Below, one piece after another: positions 1 through 5,301 of a stretch of 5,301 bases of DNA (its first letter is position 1; each line of letters starts with the position of its first letter). Location of the stretch: assembly GCA_946480685.1 (NCBI GenBank), contig CAMLLI010000380.1:1-5301 (forward strand), given 5' to 3'. Under the pieces are notes generated by a model, which had not been told where the DNA came from, searched no databases, and was given only the letters and a program-made list of their open reading frames with translations. Source of the DNA: an uncultured Flammeovirgaceae bacterium (GTDB lineage: Bacteria > Bacteroidota > Bacteroidia > Cytophagales > Cyclobacteriaceae). The position numbers were made by a program, and so were the translations under genes.

Positions 1-249
1 ACTGCTGTCCTGAATAGGAAATACACCCGGAAAGCCATTCTCGTAAGTATCCTGCCAAACAGAGTCCTTCGAATCTTTCATGATATATTCAAATATGAGC
101 AGCTGCCCTGGTTTCGGCTTCACGCCATCGCCAGCTTTTACTACCTGGAATTTAAAACCGTTGGGGGTAACTTTTTCTTCTGAATTCTTGCAGGCAGCAC
201 ACAGCAGCAGCAATCCGATCAGCACGTTCGCGAGTTTGGTCATGTTCAT
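1..249 (-). CDS. FKBP-like peptidyl-prolyl isomerase lipoprotein, N-terminal part (cut by window edge)
   Basis: The first 83 residues of a minus-strand gene are visible; the rest lies beyond the left edge. Residues 1-20 form a lipoprotein signal peptide: a short Asn/Lys-containing start, a Leu-rich core (LIGLLLL) and then CAAC, with Cys20 as the likely lipidated residue. The mature part begins with a polar linker (KNSEEK). Residues 30-80 follow the opening of an FKBP fold: NGFKFQVVKAGDG, then KPKPGQ, a strand with Tyr55, and a segment ending in FPGVFPI. FKBP enzymes catalyse cis-trans isomerisation of X-Pro bonds; this one would sit on a membrane facing the periplasm. A lipoprotein of this family beside nrnA and ndk recalls gldI, a gliding-motility gene of Flavobacterium, but too little is present to assign that name. 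Two in-frame ATGs exist (247-249 and 241-243); I use the outer one, but the inner is equally possible. It follows nrnA by 48 bp with no promoter I could see, so read-through is likely. Confidence 0.68.
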   Translation of the reverse strand, partial: MNMTKLANVLIGLLLLCAACKNSEEKVTPNGFKFQVVKAGDGVKPKPGQLLIFEYIMKDSKDSVWQDTYENGFPGVFPIQDSS

Positions 250-297
250 GATTAGACAATGATTTAATTTATAAAGTTGGAATTGGTTAAATACTTT

Positions 298-1317
298 TTA
301 ATTCTCTTCGGCCAGCAACTGCTCTTTGTATTCAGGCAGAATGCTTAAAAATTTCTCGAGGGTTTGCTCCAGCGTGAGTTTGGTTTGTCCGCCGGATGCG
401 TTGCGGTGGCCGCCTCCGTCAAAATACTTACGAGCCATATCATTCACTGAAAAATTTCCGAGTGAGCGGAACGACAATTTGATATTCTCTTTACGGTCGG
501 ATATAAGTACGGAGAGTTTTATTCCTTTAATGGACAAGCCGTAGTTAACAAAGCCTTCGGTGTCGCCTGTTTGTGAGCTGAAATTTTTCAACTCCTCAGC
601 TGTAAGCACAATATAGGCTGTACGGTATTCCGGAATCACTTTCAGTTTTTGTCCCAGCACATAACCCATGAGGCGCAAACGCTCAATGCTGTTTGTATCG
701 TATATCAGCTTCGATACTTTGGAAGGATTAGCGCCCAGTGCAACAAGCTCGCCTGCGATTTTAAAAACCTTGTGTGTGGTATTAGAGTGTCTGAAGCCTC
801 CGGTATCCGTCATGATCCCTGCGTATAGGCAGTTCGCTATATTTACATCGATCAATGATTTATCACCGAGCTCTTCAATAAGTTGAAAAACAAGTTCAGC
901 GGTAGAAGCTGCGGTGCCATCCCATTGTTCAAACTGCGCAAATTTTTCCGGCTCGAGATGATGATCGATCAACACCTTGGTAGCGGTGGCTGCACCTACT
1001 ACTTCACCGAGGTCATTGATTCGGTTAAGACTGGAGAAGTCGAGGCAAAATATAGTGTCGGCATCAGCAATGAGTTGCTTTGCTTTTTGAGGGCGTTCTT
1101 TTTGAAAGATAACCACCTCGTTGTTTCCGGGCATCCATGAAATAAAGTCCGGATAGTCGCTCGGAGTGATTACCGTAACGGAATGTCCTTTCTTCTTCAG
1201 GTAGCCCGACAAACCAAGCGAAGAGCCCAACGCATCGGCATCGGGTTTAAAATGCGTTATAACAACAACCTTGCGTGGCTTGCTGAGGTATTCTTTAAAA
1301 GCCGTAATGTTCTGCAT
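298..1317 (-). CDS. nrnA: DHH/DHHA1 phosphoesterase, NrnA-type oligoribonuclease / pAp phosphatase
   Basis: This is a 339-residue cytoplasmic phosphoesterase. The family uses two metal ions to hydrolyse nano-RNAs (2-5 nt) from the 5' or 3' side and often to dephosphorylate 3'-phosphoadenosine 5'-phosphate; which substrate dominates here cannot be read from sequence. The visible motifs are complete and in order: HFKPDADALGS at residues 22-32 (motif I, metal-binding H22, D26, D28), CLDFS with D93, the signature IDHH at 117-120, MTDTGGFRHS with D171, and the DHHA1 substrate-binding loop FDGGGHRNASGG around 299-310. The reading frame stays open upstream to an ATG at 1390-1392, adding 25 residues, but I chose the ATG at 1315-1317 (MQNITAFKEYL) because it begins just before motif I at the usual distance and the upstream part has no family-like character. 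No Shine-Dalgarno sequence precedes it, as is normal in Bacteroidota. It is divergent from ndk and is followed after 48 bp by the FKBP-like gene. Confidence 0.93.
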   Translation of the reverse strand: MQNITAFKEYLSKPRKVVVITHFKPDADALGSSLGLSGYLKKKGHSVTVITPSDYPDFISWMPGNNEVVIFQKERPQKAKQLIADADTIFCLDFSSLNRINDLGEVVGAATATKVLIDHHLEPEKFAQFEQWDGTAASTAELVFQLIEELGDKSLIDVNIANCLYAGIMTDTGGFRHSNTTHKVFKIAGELVALGANPSKVSKLIYDTNSIERLRLMGYVLGQKLKVIPEYRTAYIVLTAEELKNFSSQTGDTEGFVNYGLSIKGIKLSVLISDRKENIKLSFRSLGNFSVNDMARKYFDGGGHRNASGGQTKLTLEQTLEKFLSILPEYKEQLLAEEN

Positions 1318-1339
1318 AGAGGCCTGGTAAAACAAGGGG

Positions 1340-1347
1340 CAAAAATG
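1340..1347 (-). promoter_or_regulatory. Candidate -7 promoter element for nrnA (weak)
   Basis: On the minus strand this reads CATTTTTG, one base from the Bacteroidota -7 consensus TAnnTTTG. A GTG, two of three bases of the -33 TTG, lies 20 bp upstream. Transcription would start near 1333, leaving a leader of about 16 nt before the chosen nrnA ATG at 1317. If this promoter is used, the longer nrnA start at 1392 would not be in the transcript. Confidence 0.3.
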
Positions 1348-1457
1348 AGTAAAAATTCTTGATAGTTCACGCAGTGTTACGGCCAGCGGCACGCTTCATT
1401 CTGCATTTAATAGTTTGTTAAACCTGTTGAGTGTCTGTAGACTGTTGATCTTTTTTC

Positions 1458-1465
1458 TATTTTTG
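1458..1465 (+). promoter_or_regulatory. Candidate -7 promoter element for ndk
   Basis: TATTTTTG matches the Bacteroidota primary-sigma -7 consensus TAnnTTTG at every fixed position. The -33 region is weaker: CTG in place of TTG, 20 bp upstream. Transcription would start near 1471-1472, giving a leader of roughly 60 nt before ndk. The match of sequence, orientation and distance makes it a plausible main promoter; the T-rich surroundings raise the chance of a coincidental match. Confidence 0.5.
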
Positions 1466-1534
1466 CGGCCGTTTACTAAAGGGTTGTGGCAAAAAGCATA
1501 ACTCGTTATCCGTGCAACTAACTAACAAATGAAT

Positions 1535-1954
1535 ATGGCAACTAACAGAACTTTTACAATGATTAAGCCTGATGCGGTGAGCGCAGGTAATACCGGAGCG
1601 ATTACAAAAATGATCGAAGAAGCCGGTTTCAAAATCGTTGCAATGAAAAAAACAAAATTGTCTGCTGAACAGGCCGGACAGTTTTATGCTATACACAAAG
1701 AGCGCCCTTTCTACAAAGATCTTTGCGCGTATATGTCATCCGGTGCTATCGTGCCAATGATCCTGGAGAAAGCAAATGCAGTAGAAGATTTCAGAAAGCT
1801 GATCGGTGCTACTGACCCTAAGAAAGCTGAGGTTGGTACGATCCGTAATCTCTTCGCTACATCTATCGAAGCAAATGCTATACACGGCTCAGACAGCGAT
1901 GAGAACGCAGCAATTGAAGGAAGCTTCTTCTTCTCTCAGTTCGAGCAGTTCTAA
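1535..1954 (+). CDS. ndk: Nucleoside diphosphate kinase
   Basis: Ndk transfers the gamma-phosphate of ATP to NDPs and dNDPs through a phosphohistidine, balancing NTP pools in the cytoplasm. With the start at 1535 the protein has 139 residues, the usual bacterial length, and the active-site residues fall at their standard numbers: K11 in [10 protein letters not shown]51, F59, R87 in [10 protein letters not shown]104 in GTIRNLF, N114 and the catalytic H117 in [12 protein letters not shown]. All are present, so the enzyme should be active. An ATG two codons upstream (1529) is also in frame and would add Met-Asn; I prefer 1535 because [15 protein letters not shown] is the usual family N-terminus. 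No Shine-Dalgarno sequence is visible and the leader is A-rich. The gene stands alone on the plus strand, divergent from nrnA and convergent with the permease, so it is probably monocistronic, with its own promoter (1458-1465) and terminator (1977-2014). Confidence 0.97.
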   Translation: MATNRTFTMIKPDAVSAGNTGAITKMIEEAGFKIVAMKKTKLSAEQAGQFYAIHKERPFYKDLCAYMSSGAIVPMILEKANAVEDFRKLIGATDPKKAEVGTIRNLFATSIEANAIHGSDSDENAAIEGSFFFSQFEQF

Positions 1955-1960
1955 GAAATC

Positions 1961-1975
1961 ATCAGCATTGCTGAT
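1961..1975. repeat. Small inverted repeat just after ndk
   Basis: The 15-bp palindrome atcagcattgctgat can form a 6-bp stem with a 3-nt loop. It starts 7 bp after the ndk stop codon and directly precedes the strong terminator hairpin. It may be a secondary 3'-end structure of the ndk mRNA or chance; the stem is too short to terminate alone. Confidence 0.35.
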
Positions 1976-1976
1976 A

Positions 1977-2014
1977 AATAAGAAAGCCGCTTCATTCGAA
2001 GCGGCTTTCTTATT
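1977..2014. terminator. Bidirectional intrinsic terminator between ndk and the permease gene
   Basis: A perfect 17-bp inverted repeat (1977-1993 with 1998-2014) encloses a 4-nt loop (attc). The core is the GC-rich gccgcttc/gaagcggc, and the outer arms are A-rich on the 5' side and T-rich on the 3' side. It starts 22 bp after the ndk stop and ends 20 bp from the permease stop on the opposite strand. Because the stem is fully symmetric it can fold in transcripts from both strands, so one element can end both convergent genes. The U-tract is partly built into the outer stem, and there is no long free U run. Confidence 0.85.
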
Positions 2015-2034
2015 ATGTATAGATAACGTTATGT

Positions 2035-3480
2035 TTATTTTTTTCTCAGTACGCTGTTGTTCTTGCTATACCCGAAGTATACAATGAAACCAAGCAACAT
2101 CCATACAGCGGCTACTACCTGCGTGCGACCGTCAACATAGATAATCAATGCTGTACATACCAATATACCCAATATAGGTACGAGTGGCACTAACGGAGTT
2201 TTGAAAGGACGTTTAAGGTCAGGGCTCTTGACGCGCAACACCCAAACACCTATACATACCACCACAAAGGCGAAAAGTGTACCAATGCTGGTTAAATCAC
2301 CCGCCATGCTGCCTGGTATAAATGCAGCGAATGCACCTACGAAGAAGAATAGAATGATATTAGACTTATAGGGTGTTCTGAATTTAGGATGCAGATCAGA
2401 GAATATTTTTGGAAGCAAGCCATCGTTCGCCATCGAGAAGAATACGCGTGACTGACCTAACAACATCACCAGAATTACCGAAGAGAAACCGGCAAGGATC
2501 GCTACAGTAATCGCGGTAGCAAGCCATCCGTATCCATGCATATAGGTTTCGATAGCATACGCAACAGAAGCTTCTTTACCGGCAGTTTTAAATTCTGTCC
2601 AGTTAGCAATACCGGTTAACACGTGCGAGAACAAAATATATAGTATCGTACACACTACCAATGAACCTAATATACCGATCGGCATATCGCGCTTCGGATT
2701 TTTAGCTTCTTGCGCAGCAGTTGATACGGCATCAAAACCTATGAAAGCGAAGAATACTATACTGGCACCTCCGAGCACACCGCCCCAGCCAAATTCGCGG
2801 AAGCCTTCGTGGCCTGGAGTTCCTTCCGGGATAGTGAACGGTTCATAGTTAGCAGGATTGATGAATCCCCAACCGATGGCGATGAACAACAATACGATTG
2901 CTACTTTGATGAACACAATGATCGCATTTAGCGATGCAGACTCCTGTGTTCCTTTGATCAGTACTGCTGTAAGTATAGCAAGAATAATAAGTGCAGGAAG
3001 GTTAATGATACCGTGCGTTCCATCGGCTGCAACTTCCAATGGTGAGTGACTGAACGCATACGGTATGGCCCCGTTCAAGAGCTTATTAAGATATTCACTC
3101 CAGGCAATGGATACTGTTGCTGCTCCCAAGGCATACTCTAATACGAGAGCCCAACCAATAACCCAGGCAACCAGTTCGCCCATGGTAGCATACGCATAAG
3201 TATAGGCACTTCCTGCGATCGGGATCATGGACGCAAACTCTGCATAACAAAGACCAGCAAAGGCGCAACCTATAGCTGCTACTATAAATGAAACTACTAC
3301 GGCAGGCCCTGCGGCTTCGCTGGCTGCTGCAGCAGTTCTAACAAACAGACCTGCGCCAATAATGGCACCGATACCCAACGCCACCAGATTCGTTGCGCTA
3401 AGTGTGCGCTTCAGCCCCTTCTCAGAATCGCCGGCCTGTGCCAGCAGTTGTTCCAGAGGCTTTTTGATAAACAAACTCAT
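2035..3480 (-). CDS. APC-superfamily amino acid permease (CAT/YfnA-like)
   Basis: This 481-residue inner-membrane protein has about twelve hydrophobic segments and belongs to the amino acid-polyamine-organocation superfamily, closest in feel to the bacterial cationic amino acid transporter (CAT)/YfnA group. Such carriers import amino acids, usually with protons. Hallmarks are the unwound TM1 motif GIGAIIGAGLFV at 36-47, which binds the substrate amino and carboxyl groups; the SMIPIAGSAYTYAY segment at 84-97; FAFIGFDAVSTAAQEAKNPKRDMP at 244-267 (TM6 and the following loop); and SRVFFSMANDGLLP at 344-357. A cytoplasmic N-terminus (1-28) ends in LKRTLSATNLVALG, typical of the family. The substrate cannot be fixed from sequence. 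The ATG at 3478-3480 fits the family N-terminus and is preceded by a purine-rich aagaagaaga stretch, the most SD-like leader in this window. It lies 161 bp downstream of lspA and probably has its own promoter. It ends at the shared terminator. Confidence 0.93.
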   Translation of the reverse strand: MSLFIKKPLEQLLAQAGDSEKGLKRTLSATNLVALGIGAIIGAGLFVRTAAAASEAAGPAVVVSFIVAAIGCAFAGLCYAEFASMIPIAGSAYTYAYATMGELVAWVIGWALVLEYALGAATVSIAWSEYLNKLLNGAIPYAFSHSPLEVAADGTHGIINLPALIILAILTAVLIKGTQESASLNAIIVFIKVAIVLLFIAIGWGFINPANYEPFTIPEGTPGHEGFREFGWGGVLGGASIVFFAFIGFDAVSTAAQEAKNPKRDMPIGILGSLVVCTILYILFSHVLTGIANWTEFKTAGKEASVAYAIETYMHGYGWLATAITVAILAGFSSVILVMLLGQSRVFFSMANDGLLPKIFSDLHPKFRTPYKSNIILFFFVGAFAAFIPGSMAGDLTSIGTLFAFVVVCIGVWVLRVKSPDLKRPFKTPLVPLVPILGILVCTALIIYVDGRTQVVAAVWMLLGFIVYFGYSKNNSVLRKK

Positions 3481-3523
3481 TATCTTCTTCTTAGGTTAAG
3501 GTTTTTGGAAAAGTAATCAGCCC

Positions 3524-3531
3524 TAAAAGTA
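3524..3531 (-). promoter_or_regulatory. Candidate -7 promoter element for the permease gene (weak)
   Basis: On the minus strand this reads TACTTTTA, matching TAnnTTTG except for the last base. A TTA resembling the -33 TTG lies 20 bp upstream (3552-3554). Transcription would start near 3517, giving a leader of about 36 nt. An equally good 8-mer at 3576-3583 is an alternative with a longer leader. In such AT-rich DNA this is only suggestive. Confidence 0.28.
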
Positions 3532-3586
3532 ATAATAATAATGAATTTGGCTAACGCGTATTAGTATATGAGCGCTAAAATTATGA

Positions 3587-3617
3587 CGTGTGGCTTCTTT
3601 TCGAAACCAACATCACG
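3587..3617 (-). other. Imperfect hairpin downstream of lspA
   Basis: In minus-strand RNA, UGGUUUC pairs with GAAGCCA around a GAAAA loop (7 bp, one G-U pair). Beyond a 4-nt bulge (AUGU) on the 5' side, CGUG pairs with CACG. The G-U pair becomes a C-A mismatch on the plus strand, so the fold favours the lspA-sense transcript. No U-run follows immediately, so it is not a classical terminator. It could mark the lspA 3' end or attenuate read-through into the permease. Confidence 0.35.
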
Positions 3618-3641
3618 CAGGTATAAGAGCTGAATAAAAAA

Positions 3642-4328
3642 TTATAGTTGGCCAGGTGTATCGCGTCTGTCTTCTGTGATGGGATGCTCTTTTACATCCC
3701 CGGATGAAGACGATTCATCGGAAGACACAGGCACAGTATCGTTAATGTGCTCACCAAAGAACCTGCGTTGAAACAGAAGAATAATTACTACACCTATAAA
3801 TATTGACGAGTCGGCAATGTTGAACACCGGACTAAAGAACAGGAAGTAATCGCCACCAACGTATGGCATCCACGTTGGCCAAGTGAAATCAAACAACGGA
3901 AAGAATAACATATCGATTACCTGACCATGGAACCATGGTGTAGGTGAGTTAGCAGGTTGATTGTTCAGCAACACACCATAAAATGTACTATCAATTACAT
4001 TCCCTACCGCACCACCAAGTATAAGCGCCATGCACCAGAGGAAACCTATGTGTGCATCCTTCTTCGCCATCTTTACCAGGTAGTATCCTATACCAAACAT
4101 AGCTGCGATGCGAAAAGCAGTTAAAGCAAGTTTACCGAACTCATTGTTCCAGCGAATGCCGAACGCCATGCCTGGATTGAGGAGGTAATGTAGTTTGAAA
4201 CCGAATTGCTCGTTGCCGACAACCGTTATCTCCTGGTGCAGGTACATGAAGTGATGCACCAACAGCTTGGAGGTTTGATCGATGATGATAACGAAGAGCG
4301 CGAGGATGAAGTATTTGTATATTTTCAT
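3642..4328 (-). CDS. lspA: Lipoprotein signal peptidase (signal peptidase II)
   Basis: LspA is the inner-membrane aspartyl protease that removes signal peptides from prolipoproteins after the lipobox cysteine has been diacylglycerated. Motifs are in order: IIDQTSK at 15-21 (TM1), NPGMAFG at 51-57 (the NxGxAF box), GGAVGNVID at 105-113 with catalytic D113, HGQVIDM at 134-140, and FNIADSSIF at 169-177 with catalytic D173. Four hydrophobic segments fit the family. At 228 residues it is clearly longer than E. coli LspA (about 165). The extra length comes from an aromatic-rich insertion between the two catalytic Asp motifs (about 115-165), common in Bacteroidota, and from a hydrophilic Ser/Asp/Glu-rich tail after about 195. 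Ser114 replaces the Arg seen after the first catalytic Asp in proteobacterial enzymes; I believe this is usual in this phylum. The ATG at 4326-4328 leads directly into TM1. It follows ileS by 69 bp on the same strand, so co-transcription is likely. Confidence 0.96.
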   Translation of the reverse strand: MKIYKYFILALFVIIIDQTSKLLVHHFMYLHQEITVVGNEQFGFKLHYLLNPGMAFGIRWNNEFGKLALTAFRIAAMFGIGYYLVKMAKKDAHIGFLWCMALILGGAVGNVIDSTFYGVLLNNQPANSPTPWFHGQVIDMLFFPLFDFTWPTWMPYVGGDYFLFFSPVFNIADSSIFIGVVIILLFQRRFFGEHINDTVPVSSDESSSSGDVKEHPITEDRRDTPGQL

Positions 4329-4360
4329 GGAGCTGATTCACAATTCGGTTTGTAATTCAT

Positions 4361-4386
4361 GCAGCCCATGATGACTCACGAGCTGC
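4361..4386 (-). other. Intercistronic hairpin between ileS and lspA
   Basis: Minus-strand RNA can form an 11-bp stem, GCAGCUCGUGA with UCAUGGGCUGC, closed by a GUCA tetraloop and including two G-U pairs. On the plus strand both G-U pairs become C-A mismatches, so the structure favours the ileS-lspA sense transcript. It lies 11 nt after the ileS stop codon and 32 nt before the lspA start. No U-tract follows, so simple termination is unlikely. A 3'-end stabiliser, processing site or partial attenuator would fit. Confidence 0.5.
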
Positions 4387-4397
4387 GTAATCACAAA

Positions 4398-5301
4398 TTA
4401 TTTCTTGACACTGATTTTTACTTTCAACATAAATTCATCCATATCTACTTCCGTAGCATCGGTTATGGTTTCTTTTAACTCTAAAGACAGCGCCTGTGTT
4501 TCGGTGCTGATGTAGTCTTTGAAAGCGGTTAATGCAGCCGTTACTACTTCACCGTCTTTTTCTACTTCAATACCAATTTTATCGAGCACTTCAAGACCCA
4601 TATCTTTTCGAAGATTCTGAACGCGGTTTACAAAGTCGCGTGCTATACCTTCTTTCTTCAGATCATCTGTAATGGTGATATCCAGTGCTACGGTTATGCC
4701 CGCCTCGGCTGCAACTGACCAGCCCGGTATATCTTCGGATGAAATGAGTATATCTTCAAGCACCAGGTCAAACCCTTCTTTCGAAAGTTTACCCTGCTTT
4801 TCGATCTGCGCTATATCTTCTTTCGTGAAGGCATTGATCACCGCAGAAACTTCTTTCATCTTCGGACCATACTGTTTACCAAGTTTAGCGAAGTTAGGCT
4901 TTACCTTCTTCACCAGCACTCCGGATGTATCATCGATATACTCGATACCCTTCACGTTTACTTCTGCGAGTATAATTTCTTCTACCGACTTGATGCGTTT
5001 TGCAAAGGATTCATCAAGTACCGGTAACAAGATACGTTGCAGTGGTGTGCGTACTTTGATCTTGGCATTCTTACGGATGGAGTGAACCAGTGAACAGATC
5101 TTCTGTGCATATTCCATCGACTTCTCTAACTCCCCGTCTATGCGCTGTTGCTCCGGTTTAACAAGATCGGTTAAATGAACGGATGCATGGCGAAGTGGTG
5201 TATTGTTAGCCAGCGCTTTGTCTCGAATGTTCTCAGTAAGATTTCTATAGAGGAACTCACTGAAGAATGGCGCGATTGGAGCCATCAACTGGCTTACCAC
5301 C
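4398..5301 (-). CDS. ileS: Isoleucyl-tRNA synthetase, C-terminal part (cut by window edge)
   Basis: About 300 C-terminal residues are present; the Rossmann catalytic and editing domains lie beyond the right edge. The enzyme attaches isoleucine to tRNA-Ile in the cytoplasm. The visible part opens inside the anticodon-binding helical domain: QLMAPIAPFFSEFLYRNL (residues 4-21 of the visible part) is the helix shared by class Ia synthetases, followed by SIRKNAKIKVRTPLQRILLPV (74-94), a hallmark of IleRS. The mixed alpha/beta C-terminal region follows, including VKPNFAKLGKQYG (133-145) and LKKEGIARDFVNRVQNLRK (214-232). I see no Cys-rich zinc finger like the one ending E. coli-type IleRS. That absence and these motifs fit the eukaryote-like type found in Bacteroidota. 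The frame is open to the edge, and the GTG at 5298-5300 is an internal Val codon, not a start. lspA follows after 69 bp. Confidence 0.96.
   Translation of the reverse strand, partial: VVSQLMAPIAPFFSEFLYRNLTENIRDKALANNTPLRHASVHLTDLVKPEQQRIDGELEKSMEYAQKICSLVHSIRKNAKIKVRTPLQRILLPVLDESFAKRIKSVEEIILAEVNVKGIEYIDDTSGVLVKKVKPNFAKLGKQYGPKMKEVSAVINAFTKEDIAQIEKQGKLSKEGFDLVLEDILISSEDIPGWSVAAEAGITVALDITITDDLKKEGIARDFVNRVQNLRKDMGLEVLDKIGIEVEKDGEVVTAALTAFKDYISTETQALSLELKETITDATEVDMDEFMLKVKISVKK

Larger units (their letters stand above)
1318..1534. other. Divergent intergenic region between nrnA and ndk
   Basis: These 217 bp separate two genes transcribed away from each other, so promoters for both should lie here. 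An exact Bacteroidota-type -7 element facing ndk is at 1458-1465, and a one-mismatch version facing nrnA is at 1340-1347. Part of the region (to 1392) can be read as an N-terminal extension of nrnA, which I consider untranslated. The stretch just before ndk is A-rich with an aacta repeat (about 1515-1527), consistent with the A-rich, SD-less translation starts of this phylum. I see no strong operator palindrome or riboswitch-like structure. Confidence 0.6.
3481..3641. other. Intergenic region between lspA and the permease gene
   Basis: These 161 bp follow lspA and precede the permease on the minus strand. The region is AT-rich and holds an imperfect hairpin (3587-3617), a short AAT repeat of four units (about 3531-3542) and a weak -7-like element (3524-3531). 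A second -7-like match, TAATTTTA on the minus strand, is at 3576-3583. No open reading frame of note is visible. Confidence 0.55.

Noticed and set aside
80..1140. Several plus-strand open frames (80-262, 326-544, 668-886, 883-1140)
   Set aside because: They lie antisense to the FKBP-like gene and nrnA, whose reading frames carry clear family motifs. The plus-strand products show no domain character.
1457..1696. Minus-strand open frame of 79 codons overlapping the start of ndk
   Set aside because: It is antisense to the conserved N-terminus of ndk, its product resembles no family I know, and it would overlap the ndk promoter region.
1806..2087. Plus-strand open frame running from within ndk through the terminator
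   Set aside because: It overlaps ndk in another frame, crosses the strong hairpin and enters the permease gene antisense; its low-complexity product is a by-product of the hairpin and codon pattern.
3531..3542. Short AAT trinucleotide repeat as a possible phase-variable tract
   Set aside because: Only four units lie in AT-rich non-coding DNA, too few to suggest slippage-based regulation.
4141..4341. Minus-strand 66-codon frame overlapping the start of lspA
   Set aside because: It is an out-of-frame shadow of the LspA N-terminus, including TM1 and the NPGMAFG box, with no character of its own.
4672..5085. Plus-strand open frame of 137 codons antisense to ileS
   Set aside because: The opposite strand encodes well-conserved IleRS motifs throughout; the plus-strand product is Ser-rich without recognisable features.
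1..5301. Search for a defence system, mobile element, CRISPR array or biosynthetic cluster
   Set aside because: All genes belong to common housekeeping or transport families, there are no direct-repeat arrays or transposase-like frames, and the gaps between genes are short.

Overview
The window looks like an ordinary housekeeping stretch of a Bacteroidota chromosome, plausibly Chitinophagia/Chitinophagaceae or a relative; that assignment is inferred from gene order and protein character, without a database search. Three things point there. An FKBP-like lipoprotein gene, a DHH-family phosphoesterase gene and a divergent ndk lie together, a neighbourhood familiar from this phylum (the gldI / nrnA / ndk region). 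ileS and lspA are adjacent, and LspA is of the long Bacteroidota type. Start codons mostly lack a Shine-Dalgarno sequence, and an exact TAnnTTTG -7 element lies upstream of ndk.

Layout from left to right. At 1-249 (minus) is the N-terminal part of an FKBP-like lipoprotein that runs off the left edge. At 298-1317 (minus) is an NrnA-type DHH/DHHA1 phosphoesterase; the two genes are 48 bp apart and probably form one transcript. A 217-bp divergent intergenic region separates nrnA from ndk (plus, 1535-1954). ndk converges on an APC-family amino acid permease (minus, 2035-3480), and a perfect 17-bp hairpin between them probably serves as a shared terminator. Upstream of the permease is a 161-bp intergenic region with a weak promoter candidate and an imperfect hairpin. 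Then come lspA (minus, 3642-4328) and the C-terminal part of ileS (minus, 4398 to the right edge), 69 bp apart and probably co-transcribed, with a GU-containing hairpin between them.

Functionally the genes cover basic metabolism: decay of very short RNAs or pAp (NrnA), NTP balancing (Ndk), amino acid uptake (permease), lipoprotein maturation (LspA) and isoleucine charging of tRNA (IleS). The FKBP-like lipoprotein at the left edge would itself be a substrate for LspA. I see no mobile element, CRISPR array, tRNA or rRNA gene, phage gene or defence system. No gap between genes exceeds 217 bp. I find no convincing undescribed system; the points worth a second look are small RNA structures, a missing neighbour gene and some residue-level oddities.
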